64,000 nucleotides of DNA from Adiantum capillus-veneris (taxonomy: Eukaryota > Streptophyta > Polypodiopsida > Polypodiales > Pteridaceae): NCBI GenBank assembly GCA_014529385.2, contig CM043942.1, positions 110,726,141 to 110,790,140 of the forward strand, written 5' to 3'. Position numbers and translations under genes: made by a program. Numbering within the stretch: position 1 is the stretch's first letter; the number at the start of each line of letters is the position of its first letter. Below, piece by piece: positions 35,701 to 48,340 of the stretch. The notes under the pieces were generated by a model. That model ran no database searches. It worked only from the letters and a program-made list of their open reading frames with translations, and had not been told where the DNA came from.

Positions 35701-35712
35701 GCTCTGATACCA
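35701..35712 (-). promoter_or_regulatory. Primer binding site of B2
   Basis: Minus strand TGGTATCAGAGC, two bases from the 5' LTR. Confidence 0.9.
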
Positions 35713-35714
35713 GT

Positions 35715-35908
35715 TGAAGGAGTACGAGCGGAAGTGCGACGCGAGAGAGAGAGTGCGAGAAGAAGAGCACGACGATATGGTGAAATCGCTCTACTGTAAT
35801 GTGTAGAGCACAGTGAGTTCTTATTAGGTTTTTACAAAAGAATATGTGTACATACCTGGCGGCCCGCCCACTTACCTGGGCGACCACATTGGGCTTTATA
35901 CCCCAACA
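35715..35908 (-). repeat. 5' LTR of Copia B2
   Basis: 194 bp, nearly identical to the LTR at 30560-30755, followed on the plus strand by CTTCG. Confidence 0.92.
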
Positions 35909-36133
35909 CTTCGCAACGGTGACGCTTCAACCATCTACACTACACGATTTCAATCTTCTGGTGAGCCACGGGCGAGTTTGAGAAGTTTTTTTTTTACGTC
36001 GTTTTTGCAAATTCTTCTTGTTTCGACGGTCAGGTGCTACGACGCACGCACAAGGGGAGTTAGCTATACTTGGCAAGTACTACCAAAATCAGGTTTTTTT
36101 TTTTGAGTGCTTATTTCACTGCACTGGTTAGCC

Positions 36134-39100
36134 ATGGATTCGGATATCAACATGACATTCGACTTTGAGCAAAGTACTTCTAATCCCGCCAATGACGGCA
36201 CGCGGCCGGATCCTCTCAAGAAGAGTACCCGCGACGCTACGGTAGGAGAAGATACTTATGAATTTCTTGATATTCAAGAATTTCGTGCACTTCAAACACG
36301 CATGACAGTCATGGATGAAAAATTTTAAGGCTTTAAATGAAAACGTTACTAAACTTTCCACATTAGTCATTCAATTAATGCAACAGTAGACTAAGAGTCC
36401 TACTGACACCCACATGCATGAGCACGTTGGAACACAAGGGCAAGGCCCAATTAATGAAACACTGCATACTCTCAATGCCAAAGAGGTAGATGATTTGTTA
36501 AAGAACTTTAAACCACCAGTTTTCAAGGGCGAAGACCGGGACCGCAATAAGGATGCAGTGAACATCTTTCTCAGTAAATGGGATGGAATTCACGCCTTAT
36601 GGCGTACTCCAAATGCAGTCAGAGCTCTGCAAACGAGCTTAACTTTGGAAGGCAAGGCCTACAAATGGTGGATGTCTCTCAAGGAGAAGAACATCATACC
36701 ACAGAGTTGGGCAGCCTTTGAAGCAATGTTTAGCAAGGAATTTTTGCCTACAAACGAGGCCGATCGGAATTGGACCGCTTGGGACACGTGTTCCATGTGC
36801 CAATATCCATCACTCCTTGAATATATCTCTCACTATCAAGACGTCATCCTCAAGTTGGAAGGCTTGGATACCTTTCAACAAGTACGAGGGTTCATACGAG
36901 GTCTGACTCAAGAACTTAAGAAGTATGTCAAGTCCCAGGACCCTAAAACACTTGAGGAATCCATAGTGAAAGCACATATTCATGATGACCCTGATGATAA
37001 GAAAACACATAATAGTAACGTGCCTGCTAGTATACATGGTAATACATGCACTCAGTACGGACACAATAAAAGAAAATTTCTAGTTGCTAATTCAGATGCA
37101 TCTAAAAAACCCAAGGGGTCCAGGGGTCCTCTCTCTTCTGAGGATTTTGATAAAGCCAAGAAAGAGAAGCTATGTTTTCAATGTTTAGGAAGAAAGGATT
37201 GTCCCAAGGGGCAATCTGCTGCTCAGGGGAAGGAGAAAGCAGTGCACACGGTGCAACTACTGTCTCTTGAGTCTTCCTCAAAATTCTCCACAGTGGAAGT
37301 AACACACACTGAGGTGGTGCATGAATGCTATCTCACAGCTTCCATGTGGCAACAAACCTTTGGACCACATGAGTTAGTACGTATGCACGGATATCTGCAA
37401 GGGCACAAGGTGCGCATCTTGGTAGATGACGGTGCTACTCACAATTTCATCAATTATGGATTGGTGAAAAAGCTCAAATTGCCTCAAACTCCGAGTACCC
37501 ACCGCTACAAGGTAGCAATGATGAATGGACATGATACTAAAATATGGGATACTCAATGCCGAGCTGTTCCATTGGAAGTACAAGGGTACTCTACTTGTTT
37601 GGATTTTCCAGTTATGAACATGGAAAGGGCTGATGTGGTTCTTGGTAGGGAGTGGTTGCATAGCCTAGGACCATCACTGATGCGTAGCTATGAGCACAAC
37701 AGCTTGATGTTTGATTTCCATGGCACACATGTGTTGTTGTTAGGAGAAAAGGATATATCTTCATCACCCCCACTGATTTGTACTGTTGAGCTTATGCAGC
37801 TCGTTTCTGATAATGAAATAGAACAGGTTTTCTTGTGTTACTCACTGTCTCATTTTCTTTCTAACATTGAGTCTGTTGAACATGCCTCAACGTCGCATGC
37901 TTCTCTCTCCTCTATTCCACCAATGGCTAATTCTACACAAGCAAACGTTGCTAATCAATTACAAAAATTATCAAAGGATTTTCAAGATGTCTTTCCTAAT
38001 GATTTGCCATCAGGTTTACCGCCAACACGCTCAGTACAACATGGTATTGACGTGACTGCAGGCTGTAAACCTGTTAGTAAACCACCTTACCGTATGAGTT
38101 ACTCAGAGGCTGCTGAGGTGGAACCTCAGCTTGCTGACTACCTTAGCAGAGGGTTTATACAACCCAGTTCTTCACCATGGGCCTCGCCTATCCTTTTGGT
38201 GAAGAAAAAGGACGGCATTATGCGAATGTGTAGACTACCAGGGTTTAAATGCGGTTACAGTTAAGAACAAATACCCATTGCAAAGGGTAGATGAGTTATT
38301 TGATAAGTTAACACATGCTCGAATTTTTACGAAAATCGACTTGTGGTCAGGATATCACCAAGTCTGTATTCGGCTTGCCGATATACCTAAGACTGCATTC
38401 CGAACACGGTTTGGACATTACGAGTTTTTGGTGATACCATTTGGGTTAACCAATGCGCCCGCGACATTCATGACACTTATGGATAGTGTCTTGAAGCCGT
38501 ATTTGGGAAAATTTGTCATTGTGTTCCTCGATGACATTCTAGTTTACAGTGCTTCTGAAGAAGAACACTTACAACATCTTAAGCAGGTGTTTGAGTTGTT
38601 ATGCACAAACAAGTTATATGCCAAGGAATCTAAATGTGATTTTCTCAAGGAGGAAATTCATTATTTAGGGCTTGTTATTTGAGCTAATGGCCTATACATG
38701 GATCAATCCAAAGAGGATACCATCGGGAAATGTCCACCTCCTAAAAATCTGGACAAATTATAGATCTTTTTAGGCTTTGTAGGTTTTTACCGAAGGTTCG
38801 TTAAAAACTATGCTCACATTGTTGTACCTATGACGGACCAACTAAAAGGCAAAGGTAAGGCTTTTCAGTGGGGTTCCGCTCAACATCACAGTTTTTTAAC
38901 ACTCAAAGATGCATTAACTACAGCTCCTATACTGGCTATTGTAGATCCTTTGAAACCATTCGTTTTGGAAATGGATGCCAGTGATCGTGCTATTGGAGCA
39001 GTCTTGTTACAATACAGATGGCCAATTGCATTTGAAAGTAAGAAGTTGGATGTAGCTCAACAGAATTATTCTGCTTACAAATGCGAACTCTATGTAATAG

Positions 39101-40883
39101 TGTCTACCTTAAAGACATGGCGGCACTATCTGTATGGTGCTCAGTTCGAGATTGTGTTTGACCATGAAAGCCTCAAATGGTTTACACAACAAACAGATTT
39201 AAAGGGTTGAAAAGCCAGGTGGGCCGAGATCCTTCAGGAATATGATGCCAAATTAAGGTATCGCAAAGGCCGATACAATGTAGTGGCAGACGCTCTCAGT
39301 CGAATGCCAAAGATTAATTCGCTCTTGTTCACGGAACTTCATAGTAGTGAATTTCTAGATTCTCTCAAGGGCAAATATGAGCATGATGAAACATATTCCA
39401 GGTGTGGAGCTATGTTCAAAAGAGGGATCCTTCTCACTCCAATGCAGGTAGTGTACAGTTAACCTCCACACCTAGTTCTCCTTTATCAAGTGATGAACTA
39501 CAACGATGGAAGCATTTTACCATCGACAATGGGTACCTACTCCACAAGGGGAGAGTTTGTGTACCGATGGACACAGACATTCGGTGCCAAATTCTTTATG
39601 AATGTCATGATAGTCCAAGTGCAGGGCACTCGGGGATTAGAAAAACTTATTCTCTCATATGACGACAGTTTTACTGGCCAGGTCTACATGGCTTTGTTCA
39701 AGCTTATGTATTGCATTGCCAAAAATGTCAAGTTAACAAAGCAGAGCGCCTGAAAGCAGGAGGACTCTTACATCCTTTGGAAATTCCCAATGGAAAATGG
39801 GAAAGTATCTTTATGGATTTCATTGTAGGTTTACTAACCACTATACGAGGTCATGACTCAGTATGGGTGGTCGTAGACAGGTTGACTAAACTATGTAAGT
39901 TTATTCGGACCAAATCAACGGTTAAGACACCGGAACTAGCAAAGTTATTTGTGGACAATCTATACAAATTGTATGGGTTGCCAAGTAACATTGTTAGTGA
40001 CCGTGATCCCAAGTTTAAGAGCCACTTCTGGATAGTTGTATTTAAATGATTGGGTACACAACTCAACCTCAGTACAACTGATCATCCAGAAACAGATGGT
40101 CAAACGGAACGGGTTAACCAGGTGCTAGAGGATATCCTAAGAGCATACGTCAGCAAAAAATAGTCAGACTGGGAAGAATACTTACCTATTCTCGAGTTTG
40201 CATACAACAGTTCTAAGCATGTCACAACAGGTTTTAGTCCTTTCATGCTCATGTACGGGTTTCAACCTAGGTCACCAGTTACGGCGGGGTTGGAAACCAA
40301 AAAACTCCAAGAGGTTAAGGATTTTCTCCAAGACCACATGGATATGCTGAAACTTGCTCGTCAGAACGTCTAGCAAGCACAGGATCGGTATAAGAAATAC
40401 GCTGATGAGAAATGTCGAAAAGTTACCTTCGAAGAAGGGGAGGAAGTATTTTTACGTGTGCCAGAACATTCAGAAAGTCTGAAAACTGGAACGACACCTA
40501 AATTATCTCCCCGATATTGTGGGCCTTTCAAAATACTCAAGCGAGTTGGTGATCGTGCCTACAAACTATTACTACCATCACATTCTCGCATTCATCCGGT
40601 GTTTCATGTAAGCCGTCTACGAAAACGGTTACATGGGGACGACAACGTCATTGACCAATAAGTTTTGGTTGATTACATTGAACCTCCTACCTTACCGCAT
40701 GAATCGGAACGTGTTGTGGATTATCATGAGTTGCGTACACGACATCACGTACGACAACAAGCCTTAATCAAGTGGAAAGACAGACCTGAAGAAGGTGCCA
40801 CTTGGGAAAACATTAGTGTTCTTAAGAAGAAGTTTCCCAGTTTTGTTTTCGAGAACGAAAACTCTTCTTTAAGGGGGGAGTAA
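36134..40883 (+). pseudogene. Gypsy G1 gag-pol with C-terminal chromodomain, broken
   Basis: The gag start is taken as 36134 (MDSDINMTFDFEQ). A frameshift near 36325 and a stop at 36388 come before the main open stretch 36414-38264. That stretch holds the Gag core (FKPPVFKGEDRD, WWMSLKEK), a degenerate knuckle near 37170 (CFQCLGRKDC), protease near 37426 (DDGATHNF, where DSGA is usual) and the start of reverse transcriptase. A small deletion near 38232 shifts the frame. The FLDDILVYS active site is at 38524-38550. RNase H is at 38960-39210, integrase with its HHCC region at 39600-39725, and the core ([22 protein letters not shown]) at 39810-40120. Stops at 39208, 40047, about 40160, 40371 and 40659 follow. 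The frame at 40665-40883 carries the chromodomain (ALIKWKDRPEEGATWENIS), which in this group helps target chromatin. Confidence 0.92.
40871..40883 (+). promoter_or_regulatory. Polypurine tract of G1
   Basis: AAGGGGGGAGTAA directly precedes the 3' LTR. Confidence 0.85.
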
Positions 40884-41054
40884 TGTCAGGACAAGGGTCC
40901 TGTAACCTAAGAACTAGGATGGTCATGGACTACGGCCAAGGGTCAGACTAGACAGTGTGGACAGGGGATCCGTCTAGGGCAAGGGCTAGGAGCCCGCCTA
41001 TATAAAGGGAGGTTGGGAGGAGGATCTTGCGTCTAGTTTCCCCTAGTTCTCACC
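40884..41054 (+). repeat. 3' LTR of Gypsy G1
   Basis: 171 bp, with TATATAAA at 40999-41006. Its last two bases read CC instead of CA if the flank TAGTG is taken as the target duplication. Confidence 0.88.
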
Positions 41055-41059
41055 TAGTG

Positions 41060-41197
41060 TGCAATGGAAAGATAGATAGCCCTAGAATGAATGGGCGTAT
41101 ATATCATGCACGGGGGGAAAACCTCCTAAAGAGGGAAAAAATGCCCCTGCGGTCCTAGTGTGTTCACACACATCACTACCACATGTATATGGTAACA
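41060..41197 (-). repeat. 5' LTR of Copia A4, outer part
   Basis: 138 bp continuing the LTR cut at 29764 and ending GGTAACA at 41197. Confidence 0.9.
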
Positions 41198-43470
41198 GCC
41201 ATCCGCAACCTTCCTTATGCTTATTGTCACATAAAAAAGACTTTCATTGGCTCTTGTCCTGATATGAAACCCATTAAAGGTGTTCTCATTACTTTGTTAT
41301 GGCTAACCTATGATATACTTAGCCAAAGCCTATGCATCGTACAACATAGGTAGGTAACCTTAAAGCACCCACCCCATTATCTAATAGCCTTGTGAAAAGA
41401 TCACTTAAGTAGAAATAAGTGCCTCCTAAGGTGAACTACACACTCACAACTTTAAGTAATGTGGTGTTATTCTTGTTCTCTCTCTCAATTACTCACTCTC
41501 TCTCTATGTGTCTGTGTCATCCCCAACACCAAGCAGCATTCAAGAAGGGCATCCTTACTTTGCATCCTCTAAACACAAAGTGGTAATGCTTGTACGCTGT
41601 GTAGAAAAAAGGGTTTCCAAAAATATTTTTGTGCTATACTACATGCTCCATCCATGAGTGGACATCACCTTTCTTTGGCACCTTGCAACTTACAATTTTC
41701 ATGTGGTCTCACAAGGTCACCTGCATGAGGATCTCTAGCCCGATAAGTACTCTCTCATGACCTCATATTATGGATGTGAATGGGCTTTAAAGTGTTTCAT
41801 GACCTTGTGTTCAAAAGATTCACTAAGACATTGTAATAGCCTTAAGTAATTCACTATAATGATTACAATATGGTATTACGTGAGTGTAAGGAAGGGAGTT
41901 TTATAAAGCAAGAAAGGTGCATTCTATAAAGAATGGTCCCATATACTTTGAAAACCCTTCACAAGATTTTAGAGTGTTGAATTTTGAAATGCCTCCAAGA
42001 TGGAGGGTGATTCAAGTTCCCACTAGCACAAAGAACGCCTCTATATTGGCTACATTCAATGGTCTCCCTAGCCACTTGCACCTAAGTTTCACCAGAAAAA
42101 CCACTCATAAAGTTGTCATGCCTTCTTATCTTTCCACTTTTGCAAGCATAACCATAAACATATCCAAATAGACAACCTTGGCCACGTAATTGTAGAAAGA
42201 GAGAGTTCTATAATGATCCTTAGGACTAGAATGATCAGCACTGCATGACTTGCCATCACACATATGCAAGTATGACACTAGTGTCAAAGTCCATGAGAAC
42301 TCATAATCTCCACATGGAATATGTCTCATATACTATGATGTTGATAACTCAAATATATGTGCTAGTCTCCTTGCCAAAAGGGGTAGCTTGCAAGTTTGAG
42401 CACTTTGATAACTCAAAAGAGAATCTACCATGAGTGTAGCTAAAGGAATTTAAATGGTACATAAGGATAGTCAGCCTGTAGCACCACGATAGGATCCTTG
42501 TCTACACGTTGAGTCAACTTAGAATCTTTTGTCATGCGATAGAGTCATATGGGATCTTTGTTAGGATCTTTATCCAAAGCATAAATCATCATATATTCCT
42601 GACATGTGAAAATCTTGTATGTTGCTGCATCAATCATTTAGTGGGATACATTCCATGTATGTAACATAGAGCATAGTAGTGGAATGCTTGATTCAAAAAT
42701 GATAAAGAATTGAAAAATAAATGCCACCTAAAATGGTTTGTTATGGTTCATAAACCACACTTATTGACAAGAAAGAAAGGTCATCTATTGAGTGCATAAA
42801 AGAACGAGGAGACTTAATTATAAATGAAACATTTTTCATCCATAGAGGCAAAATAAAAGCTTAGAAGAAACTATCCATGTCCAAAGAATAATAAAAAAAT
42901 GCACATAGGGAAAAATAGATGCCAATCAAAATATAAGCTTGTAAAATGTGTGTTTAAGAGTATGTCATGCATGTAGCATATGTGGACCCGCAGACACAAA
43001 TTTCTATCAAGGTTTTGGAGAATTTTGGAAATAGGTATGCTTGGGCATCTAAATACAAGCGTACACCTATGCACCCTTTTGCATGCCTTGCATGTCTTAA
43101 TTTGATACTTACGATGTCATGAACTGTAAAACATATACACATCTTTGTGCACAACCATTTATCCTTGTGCTTCCTAGAGAGGTTGTAAGGGTGATTTGTT
43201 GAATACAAAATAAGAGATGCCAATCTATTACAAAATGCAATCTAAGAACATTCACGTGGTAAATACCATAGGAATTGTATTCCCAATCGTGAATCTGAAA
43301 ATGTTTGTACCTTTAATGAGGTAGTACTTGTTGGAATGAGATATCTCATAGGAATTTTAGCTCACAAATCATTGTTGTATGCTAAAGTTTTGATCTCGTG
43401 TGACTCGTATCACTAGACCATGTCCCATAAAACCATGGAGATAATATGCTTATGCTCTAGATACTCTATC

Positions 43471-43571
43471 TTCACATTGAAGATGTGTCCTTAGAGTACT
43501 TTCACATCAAAGATGTGTCCTTAAATTACTTCCATCATTGTTTCACATCAAAGATGTGTCCTTAGAGTACT
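43471..43571 (+). repeat. Three-copy 30-bp repeat
   Basis: Units beginning TTCACAT and containing AAGATGTGTCCTTA occur at 43471, 43501 and 43542; an 11-bp spacer precedes the third. Confidence 0.85.
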
Positions 43572-44816
43572 TCTCCAAACTTCCCACCACAGCTTAATCT
43601 AGCATACGATGTCCTTGACAATGTTGTATGTAGTTGTGAAAGCATATAAAAAGCCGTCTTGTGTGGATTTTTATGTCTATCAGATTTGCATGTCTCTTAG
43701 CCGGTTGTACTTGTAAAAACAATCCATAATGGTTTGTAGCTGCTGCTCCGCTTGATATCTAGAACCCCTATCGATTTGGTCACCTGCTTTGTTGACAATC
43801 AATGCCTTTCATGTAAACCGGTTCCCATTAAGAAGTTTGATGAAGCTAGGAAGTAGTTAAGCAATCCCTAACAATTCAATGCACTTTGCATGGATGCAGG
43901 GGATCATAGGTTGGCCTCACAAAAGGTCACGATCTTAGAAACTTTGACCTTGCTAATTCATAATAATATCATTTTTCCTTGAATAGAAATCCAAACAAAT
44001 TTCCTATAAAAGTAAAAATGTTTCACAAGAATAATTCAAAACATTAAGATACATGATAAAGGTTGTATCGACCATGCCGTAGCAACAAAAAAGAAGTACT
44101 TAGCTCATAGCCAAAGAGTTCATACATGTCGTTCATGCTAATATATAAGCATGATTGCATATCTTGGATGCATGTCTTCCTTGGTCGGCATTCATGCATG
44201 TCTTGTATGCAGAAAGCTTGCATTACCTATACCATAGCTTGCATGTATATACATGGCATGTACATGCCATGTAATACATGAATAAACTGAAATTTTAAAA
44301 AAGATTAGCACCATAACGAAGGTACTTAAAGTTGAAAAACATGAAAAATCACATCATCCAAATAAAAAAAAGTAAATTTGTTACCCATACCCTGCCTAAA
44401 AAAGTTTGACATCAATATGCGTGCTGGAACCTTTCCATAAACATAGAGTTGTATGCCGTATGAAGTTGTTCATGACGTGAAATAATTCCACCACTTGGTA
44501 GCACACAATTCTATGCACTATGGAAATCACATACACTAGCATACAACGATGGCAACATTAATTTTCTCTGTCAAAATTATGTTTTTTGACAACCTGTCAT
44601 TCTCCATAGAGTAACTCAAAATGCATGAGGAATTTGAGAAAACTTTGCTCCACAAAGTCGGAGACCACAATGATTTTAACAAGGTGAATGGGTAGAATGT
44701 TGATAATTGACTTTTGGACGTAGATATTTCAAAAATAGAAGACACCTGATTTAGCATCTTGAGAGAATTTTTAGAGTACATGAAGGGAGAGAACTTCTCC
44801 TACTTTCTCTGCCATA

Positions 44817-44828
44817 GCTCTGATACCA
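44817..44828 (-). promoter_or_regulatory. Isolated primer-site motif, possible retroelement remnant
   Basis: Minus strand TGGTATCAGAGC, followed by TATGGCAGAGAAAG, which looks like the start of a gag gene. No LTR ending in CA precedes it and no pol homology follows, so only a fragment could remain. Confidence 0.4.
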
Positions 44829-46013
44829 AGGTAAGACCTTAGGTATTGGCATAAGAGTGTCTAGACATCCATTACGTATATAGCCCTTGCCATTATGCCA
44901 TATGGGCTCTTTGACTTAAGACCCTATCCAAGATGCTTGTACTCACACATGTCATCTTGTTAAATATGCCCATGGCAAGCCCCATAGATTTTTGATGTCT
45001 ACCTGTTCCTTACGGTCCTTGTAATTTTTTTGCGTTGATTTTATATAGGTTTTTATTGATTTTATTATAGATTTTCCTTTCAATTCATCACAACATGATA
45101 TAATATCAACAATTGGGATATGTCTAGCAAAGGAACATATTTTATTGCATGTAAGAAAACCTTAGCTATACCGCAAGGTGTACAACTTTTCATTTAACAT
45201 ATGTTTGTGAATCATGGTTCCTAAAGCGAGAATTTTTTAGAGAGAGACACATTTTTACGATCACTTGCAATAGTCTTATGCTCCAACTGAATCTATAATA
45301 TAAATTCTAGCTCCTTATTTTATCCTAAAACTAATGGTCTATCTAGAGCCGCTAATACAACAACTTTTTTTGACCTTCTTATGCATTATTGACCAAAAAA
45401 AATTAAGCCCTCACCTTTATTGAAATTTTCAATTAAGCATTCTACTACAAGAAAAGCATGAGAGTGTCTGCACCCAAAAGTTACCCACACCCATTGAAAA
45501 CATTGGATGTAAAGTTCTTAAGGCTAATAGATTAGCTAGAGTGACTGTATGTAAGAAACATCAATACCCTCAATGAGGTAGCTAGACTAATGTGGCGCAT
45601 AATGAAGGAAAGAAGACTCATGATTTTTGGAAAACATGTAAAGGGCTGAGCTTGTTTAGATTTTATGCAACATTCCAAATCATCCAAAGATTAATCATAA
45701 TGCTTATACCTTGAAATTGCATCTCATCAACATATACATGATTTCTCCATGTAAGTTTACTATGACTATTCCCACTGCCCCATGAAAGATGTTCCTCCCA
45801 CGATAGAGGATGATGTAGAAAATTTGGATCATGATGTGACTACCATTGCCATTTGTCAACAATATTGCAAAGTTTGGATTAAAAAAAAATACCATTCAAT
45901 TGTGGAAGCTCAGTGGATTTATGAATCACTTCTAGCGGCTTAATGGCCACACCAAAATCTATATATAAAAATCATACACATTAGAAAGCACACAGATTTT
46001 TCAAGTAAGATAG

Positions 46014-46394
46014 TGTTGGATAATTGTATATGGTACTAATTGAGACAACACATTTTTGGAGAGTGTTGGGTGCAAAAGTGTGGCATTCATGGTGTGTGTG
46101 TATGTGTAATGGAAAGACAGAGAGAGACTCAATGTAATCAAATGTAAAAATGCTTGAACTTGAATAATGGAAAAGAGTGTGTACAATGCCTCTTATATAG
46201 GCATACAAAAAATGACCTTATGGGTGACATCATCATATAAGACATCATCCACTGTGTGAGCAATCCTAGACGAAAAGTGGCCACATACTACTACATAGGA
46301 TACACATGCTCAATGCCATGTAGGCATCCTAGTAGACTAGAGAAGACTCATATGAAGAAGCATAAGTGTAGGTCAAAGCCCATAAATCCCAACA
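46014..46394 (-). repeat. LTR-like repeat, minus strand
   Basis: 381 bp starting TGTTGG and ending CCAACA on the plus strand. On the minus strand it has a CTATATAAGAGGC TATA box (plus 46189-46201) and is preceded by a purine-rich GGGGAGGGT tract (complement of 46395-46403), as a 3' LTR would be. A diverged copy of its inner part is at 48341-48609. No pol homology lies between them. Confidence 0.5.
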
Positions 46395-48340
46395 ACCCTC
46401 CCCGGCTTGGGGTTTGGGCTATGGCAAATGACACAATACAAGTCCTAACACTCCAATCTAGGAGCACAATAATCAGACATCCCCAATCCAAGAGACACAC
46501 TCCAATCTAGGAGCAAAATAAAATCTCCAATCTAGGAGAAGACTGAGACCAAGCTATCTCTAAACAAAATACAATAAGAGGTAAAGGCAAAAATGATTTG
46601 CAAATAGACTATTGTCATGGTCCTCAAGAAATTGTTGCTTTTGACCTTTGTTCTTCCTTCTCTACCTTTACCCACTTTTGTTGCATGGTGCCGTTTTCCT
46701 TCCTTAGATGAGGATCATCTCCGTATTTCACTGAATGCAAATGCAATACCTAAGATGCCAAAAACTAAAAACATGTCTAAATCTCCTACCCTTTAGAAAC
46801 ATGTCTAAATCTCCTACCCTTGAAGTGAGTTTTCTCATCTCCCAATTCCTCATGGTGCAATGGAGTAGTTGTAGCCCAAGGCCAATTTCTAACTCCTTAC
46901 AACTGCACATATCCTTGGTGATAAATGTAAAAGCATACATTGAAAAAGAATGGTGCACGATGGCTTTGGTGCGATGGCTCCCCATGCTTGTGTGTGAAAG
47001 GCCACAAACAAATGATGCTAAATTTCTCTTTAACACAACAATTTTCAAAAAATAATATAGTCTATCGACAATAGCCGTAGCAAGTGCAGTGTGCTATCGA
47101 TTTTGGAGGATGGCCTCAAGAATGCCTGCACTACCCATTGAATATAGATGATGGTCCAACTTATTGATGCAAATGATCATAGGGAGATGAGAGACATGTC
47201 AATGCCCGAGTCAACCAGGCTCAACACCTCATGCGAGATGCTCGCTCCACCCATATCCCTCGAGGTAAGATGTCAGTCATCTACACACACATCCCATCAC
47301 TCAAGTTAGTTAGAATGATAAAACTAAGATTCAAACTCAAATATTCTCACCATAAAACAATATGAGTCATAGCAAAATTAAATTTTTATAATCGTGGAAA
47401 ACCAAAAAGATATATAATGTCTCTAGGGAGATTCATGAATACGAAAGGGTCCTATAAACCAATTCTTGGTTCCTACAACAAAGGTTTTGCTAGCGGGTAG
47501 AAGATCCCTATTTTACCCTACGACACCGTTCCAGAATGGATGACTAGTCCATTTGGTGCTTGAGAGCCTTAGTTGCTGCAAGCATGTCTGCACATTAGTC
47601 CCTATCAATCTTCCATAGTAGAGTGAAAAACTCTACTTGGTGTTCTGGAGATGTCATCGCCACAAACATGATTCTAAGAATGGATATTTATTAACATGTG
47701 CCCACAATAAAGAAAAAGAGAGTCTTATAAGATAAACATTTTGTTCATTTATACATGTTTACATTTTCCTACTCTAGGGAATCATTGTAAGCATTGACAA
47801 GGTTTAGGTTATCCTTTGATTGTATGCCTTGCATCCATCTAGCATCTTCAAAAGGATAATTTTTAAACTTGATAAGATATCGTCGGATAGTCTTACCGCC
47901 TCATAATACCTTGTCTTCGTGTCGGAGAATGGACTCTTGTTGCAGAAGATCGGCCAACTTGCTGGCCAAATGTAGGTGAGGGCCCAAGGGGTGATGAACA
48001 ATGTTGACTATTTGTGTTGCTTGTATTGGGTGCACCTTGGGTAGGTGCGGCATGTTTGATCACCTTTTGAGGGCTGGTTGGGCCACTGATCCCCGCAAAA
48101 AATGGTACTGATAATGGGTGAAAGGTGTTTTCCAACTATTGCTACATGCCACATGAGAGGCTATGGTAGCCAATTACTTCTACTTCATTGCCATGCAGTG
48201 CAAATTGAGTTTTCAAGATGCATTGTGAGCCACTGGTTCCTAAGTGCTATTGTTAACATCGACCTACTGAGAGATGACATAAGGGTGATTTGGGGATGCA
48301 TGCAAATGGGGTTGCCAATTGCTATAGTGCCATTGAGGTA
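46395..48340. other. Non-coding DNA between two LTR-like repeats
   Basis: A 29-bp tandem duplication (ACATGTCTAAATCTCCTACC) is at about 46768-46825. Overlapping 106-codon frames on both strands (46728-47055) have no recognised domain. If the flanking repeats are LTRs, this would be the interior of a non-autonomous element or a decayed one. Confidence 0.4.

Larger units (their letters stand above)
30560..35908 (-). mobile_element. Copia LTR retrotransposon B2, minus strand
   Basis: Same family as B1, inserted in the leader of Gypsy G1 on the minus strand. The 3' LTR is 30560-30755, the 5' LTR 35715-35908 and the primer site complement 35701-35712. Flanks CTTCA (30555-30559) and CTTCG (35909-35913) match at four of five bases. 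The LTRs differ by two substitutions and one GA-unit indel, so this is a young insertion. It keeps the integrase that B1 lacks but has lost part of the segment between reverse transcriptase and RNase H. Confidence 0.93.
29765..41054 (+). mobile_element. Gypsy (chromovirus) LTR retrotransposon G1, split by Copia B2
   Basis: LTRs of 172 bp (29765-29936) and 171 bp (40884-41054) start TGTCAGGACAAGGG. The primer site is at 29938 and the polypurine tract at 40871. It sits in the 5' LTR of A4 with near-matching 5-bp flanks TAATG (29760-29764) and TAGTG (41055-41059). The domain order of Gag, protease, reverse transcriptase, RNase H, integrase and C-terminal chromodomain marks a Ty3/Gypsy chromovirus. 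LTRs differ at about seven bases plus one indel by hand. Copia B2 is inserted in the leader, upstream of gag. Confidence 0.93.
20368..41197 (-). mobile_element. Copia LTR retrotransposon A4, minus strand, split by nested elements
   Basis: Same family as A1-A3 but on the minus strand. The 3' LTR is 20368-20596. The 5' LTR is in two parts, 29676-29764 and 41060-41197, separated by Gypsy G1. Copia B1 (20910-25312) interrupts its RNase H region. Removing the insertions and their target duplications leaves a normal-sized element of about 5.1 kb. The LTR halves differ from each other by about 5-6% by hand, the largest LTR difference counted here. The flanks (TCCAC at 20363-20367, GCCAT at 41198-41202) do not form a clear target duplication. 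Confidence 0.93.
41198..46013. other. Unannotated, decayed DNA
   Basis: No gene recognised. It holds a three-copy 30-bp repeat (43471-43571), a 24-bp perfect palindrome (44250-44273) and a lone primer-site motif on the minus strand (44817-44828). Open frames are short, without recognisable domains. Confidence 0.5.

Noticed and set aside
43471-43571. CRISPR-like spaced repeats
   Set aside because: Only three 30-bp units, two directly adjacent with no unique spacer, in plant nuclear DNA.
46728-47055. Overlapping 106-codon frames on both strands
   Set aside because: Mirror frames over the same DNA with no recognised motif; the sequence includes a short tandem duplication and looks non-coding.
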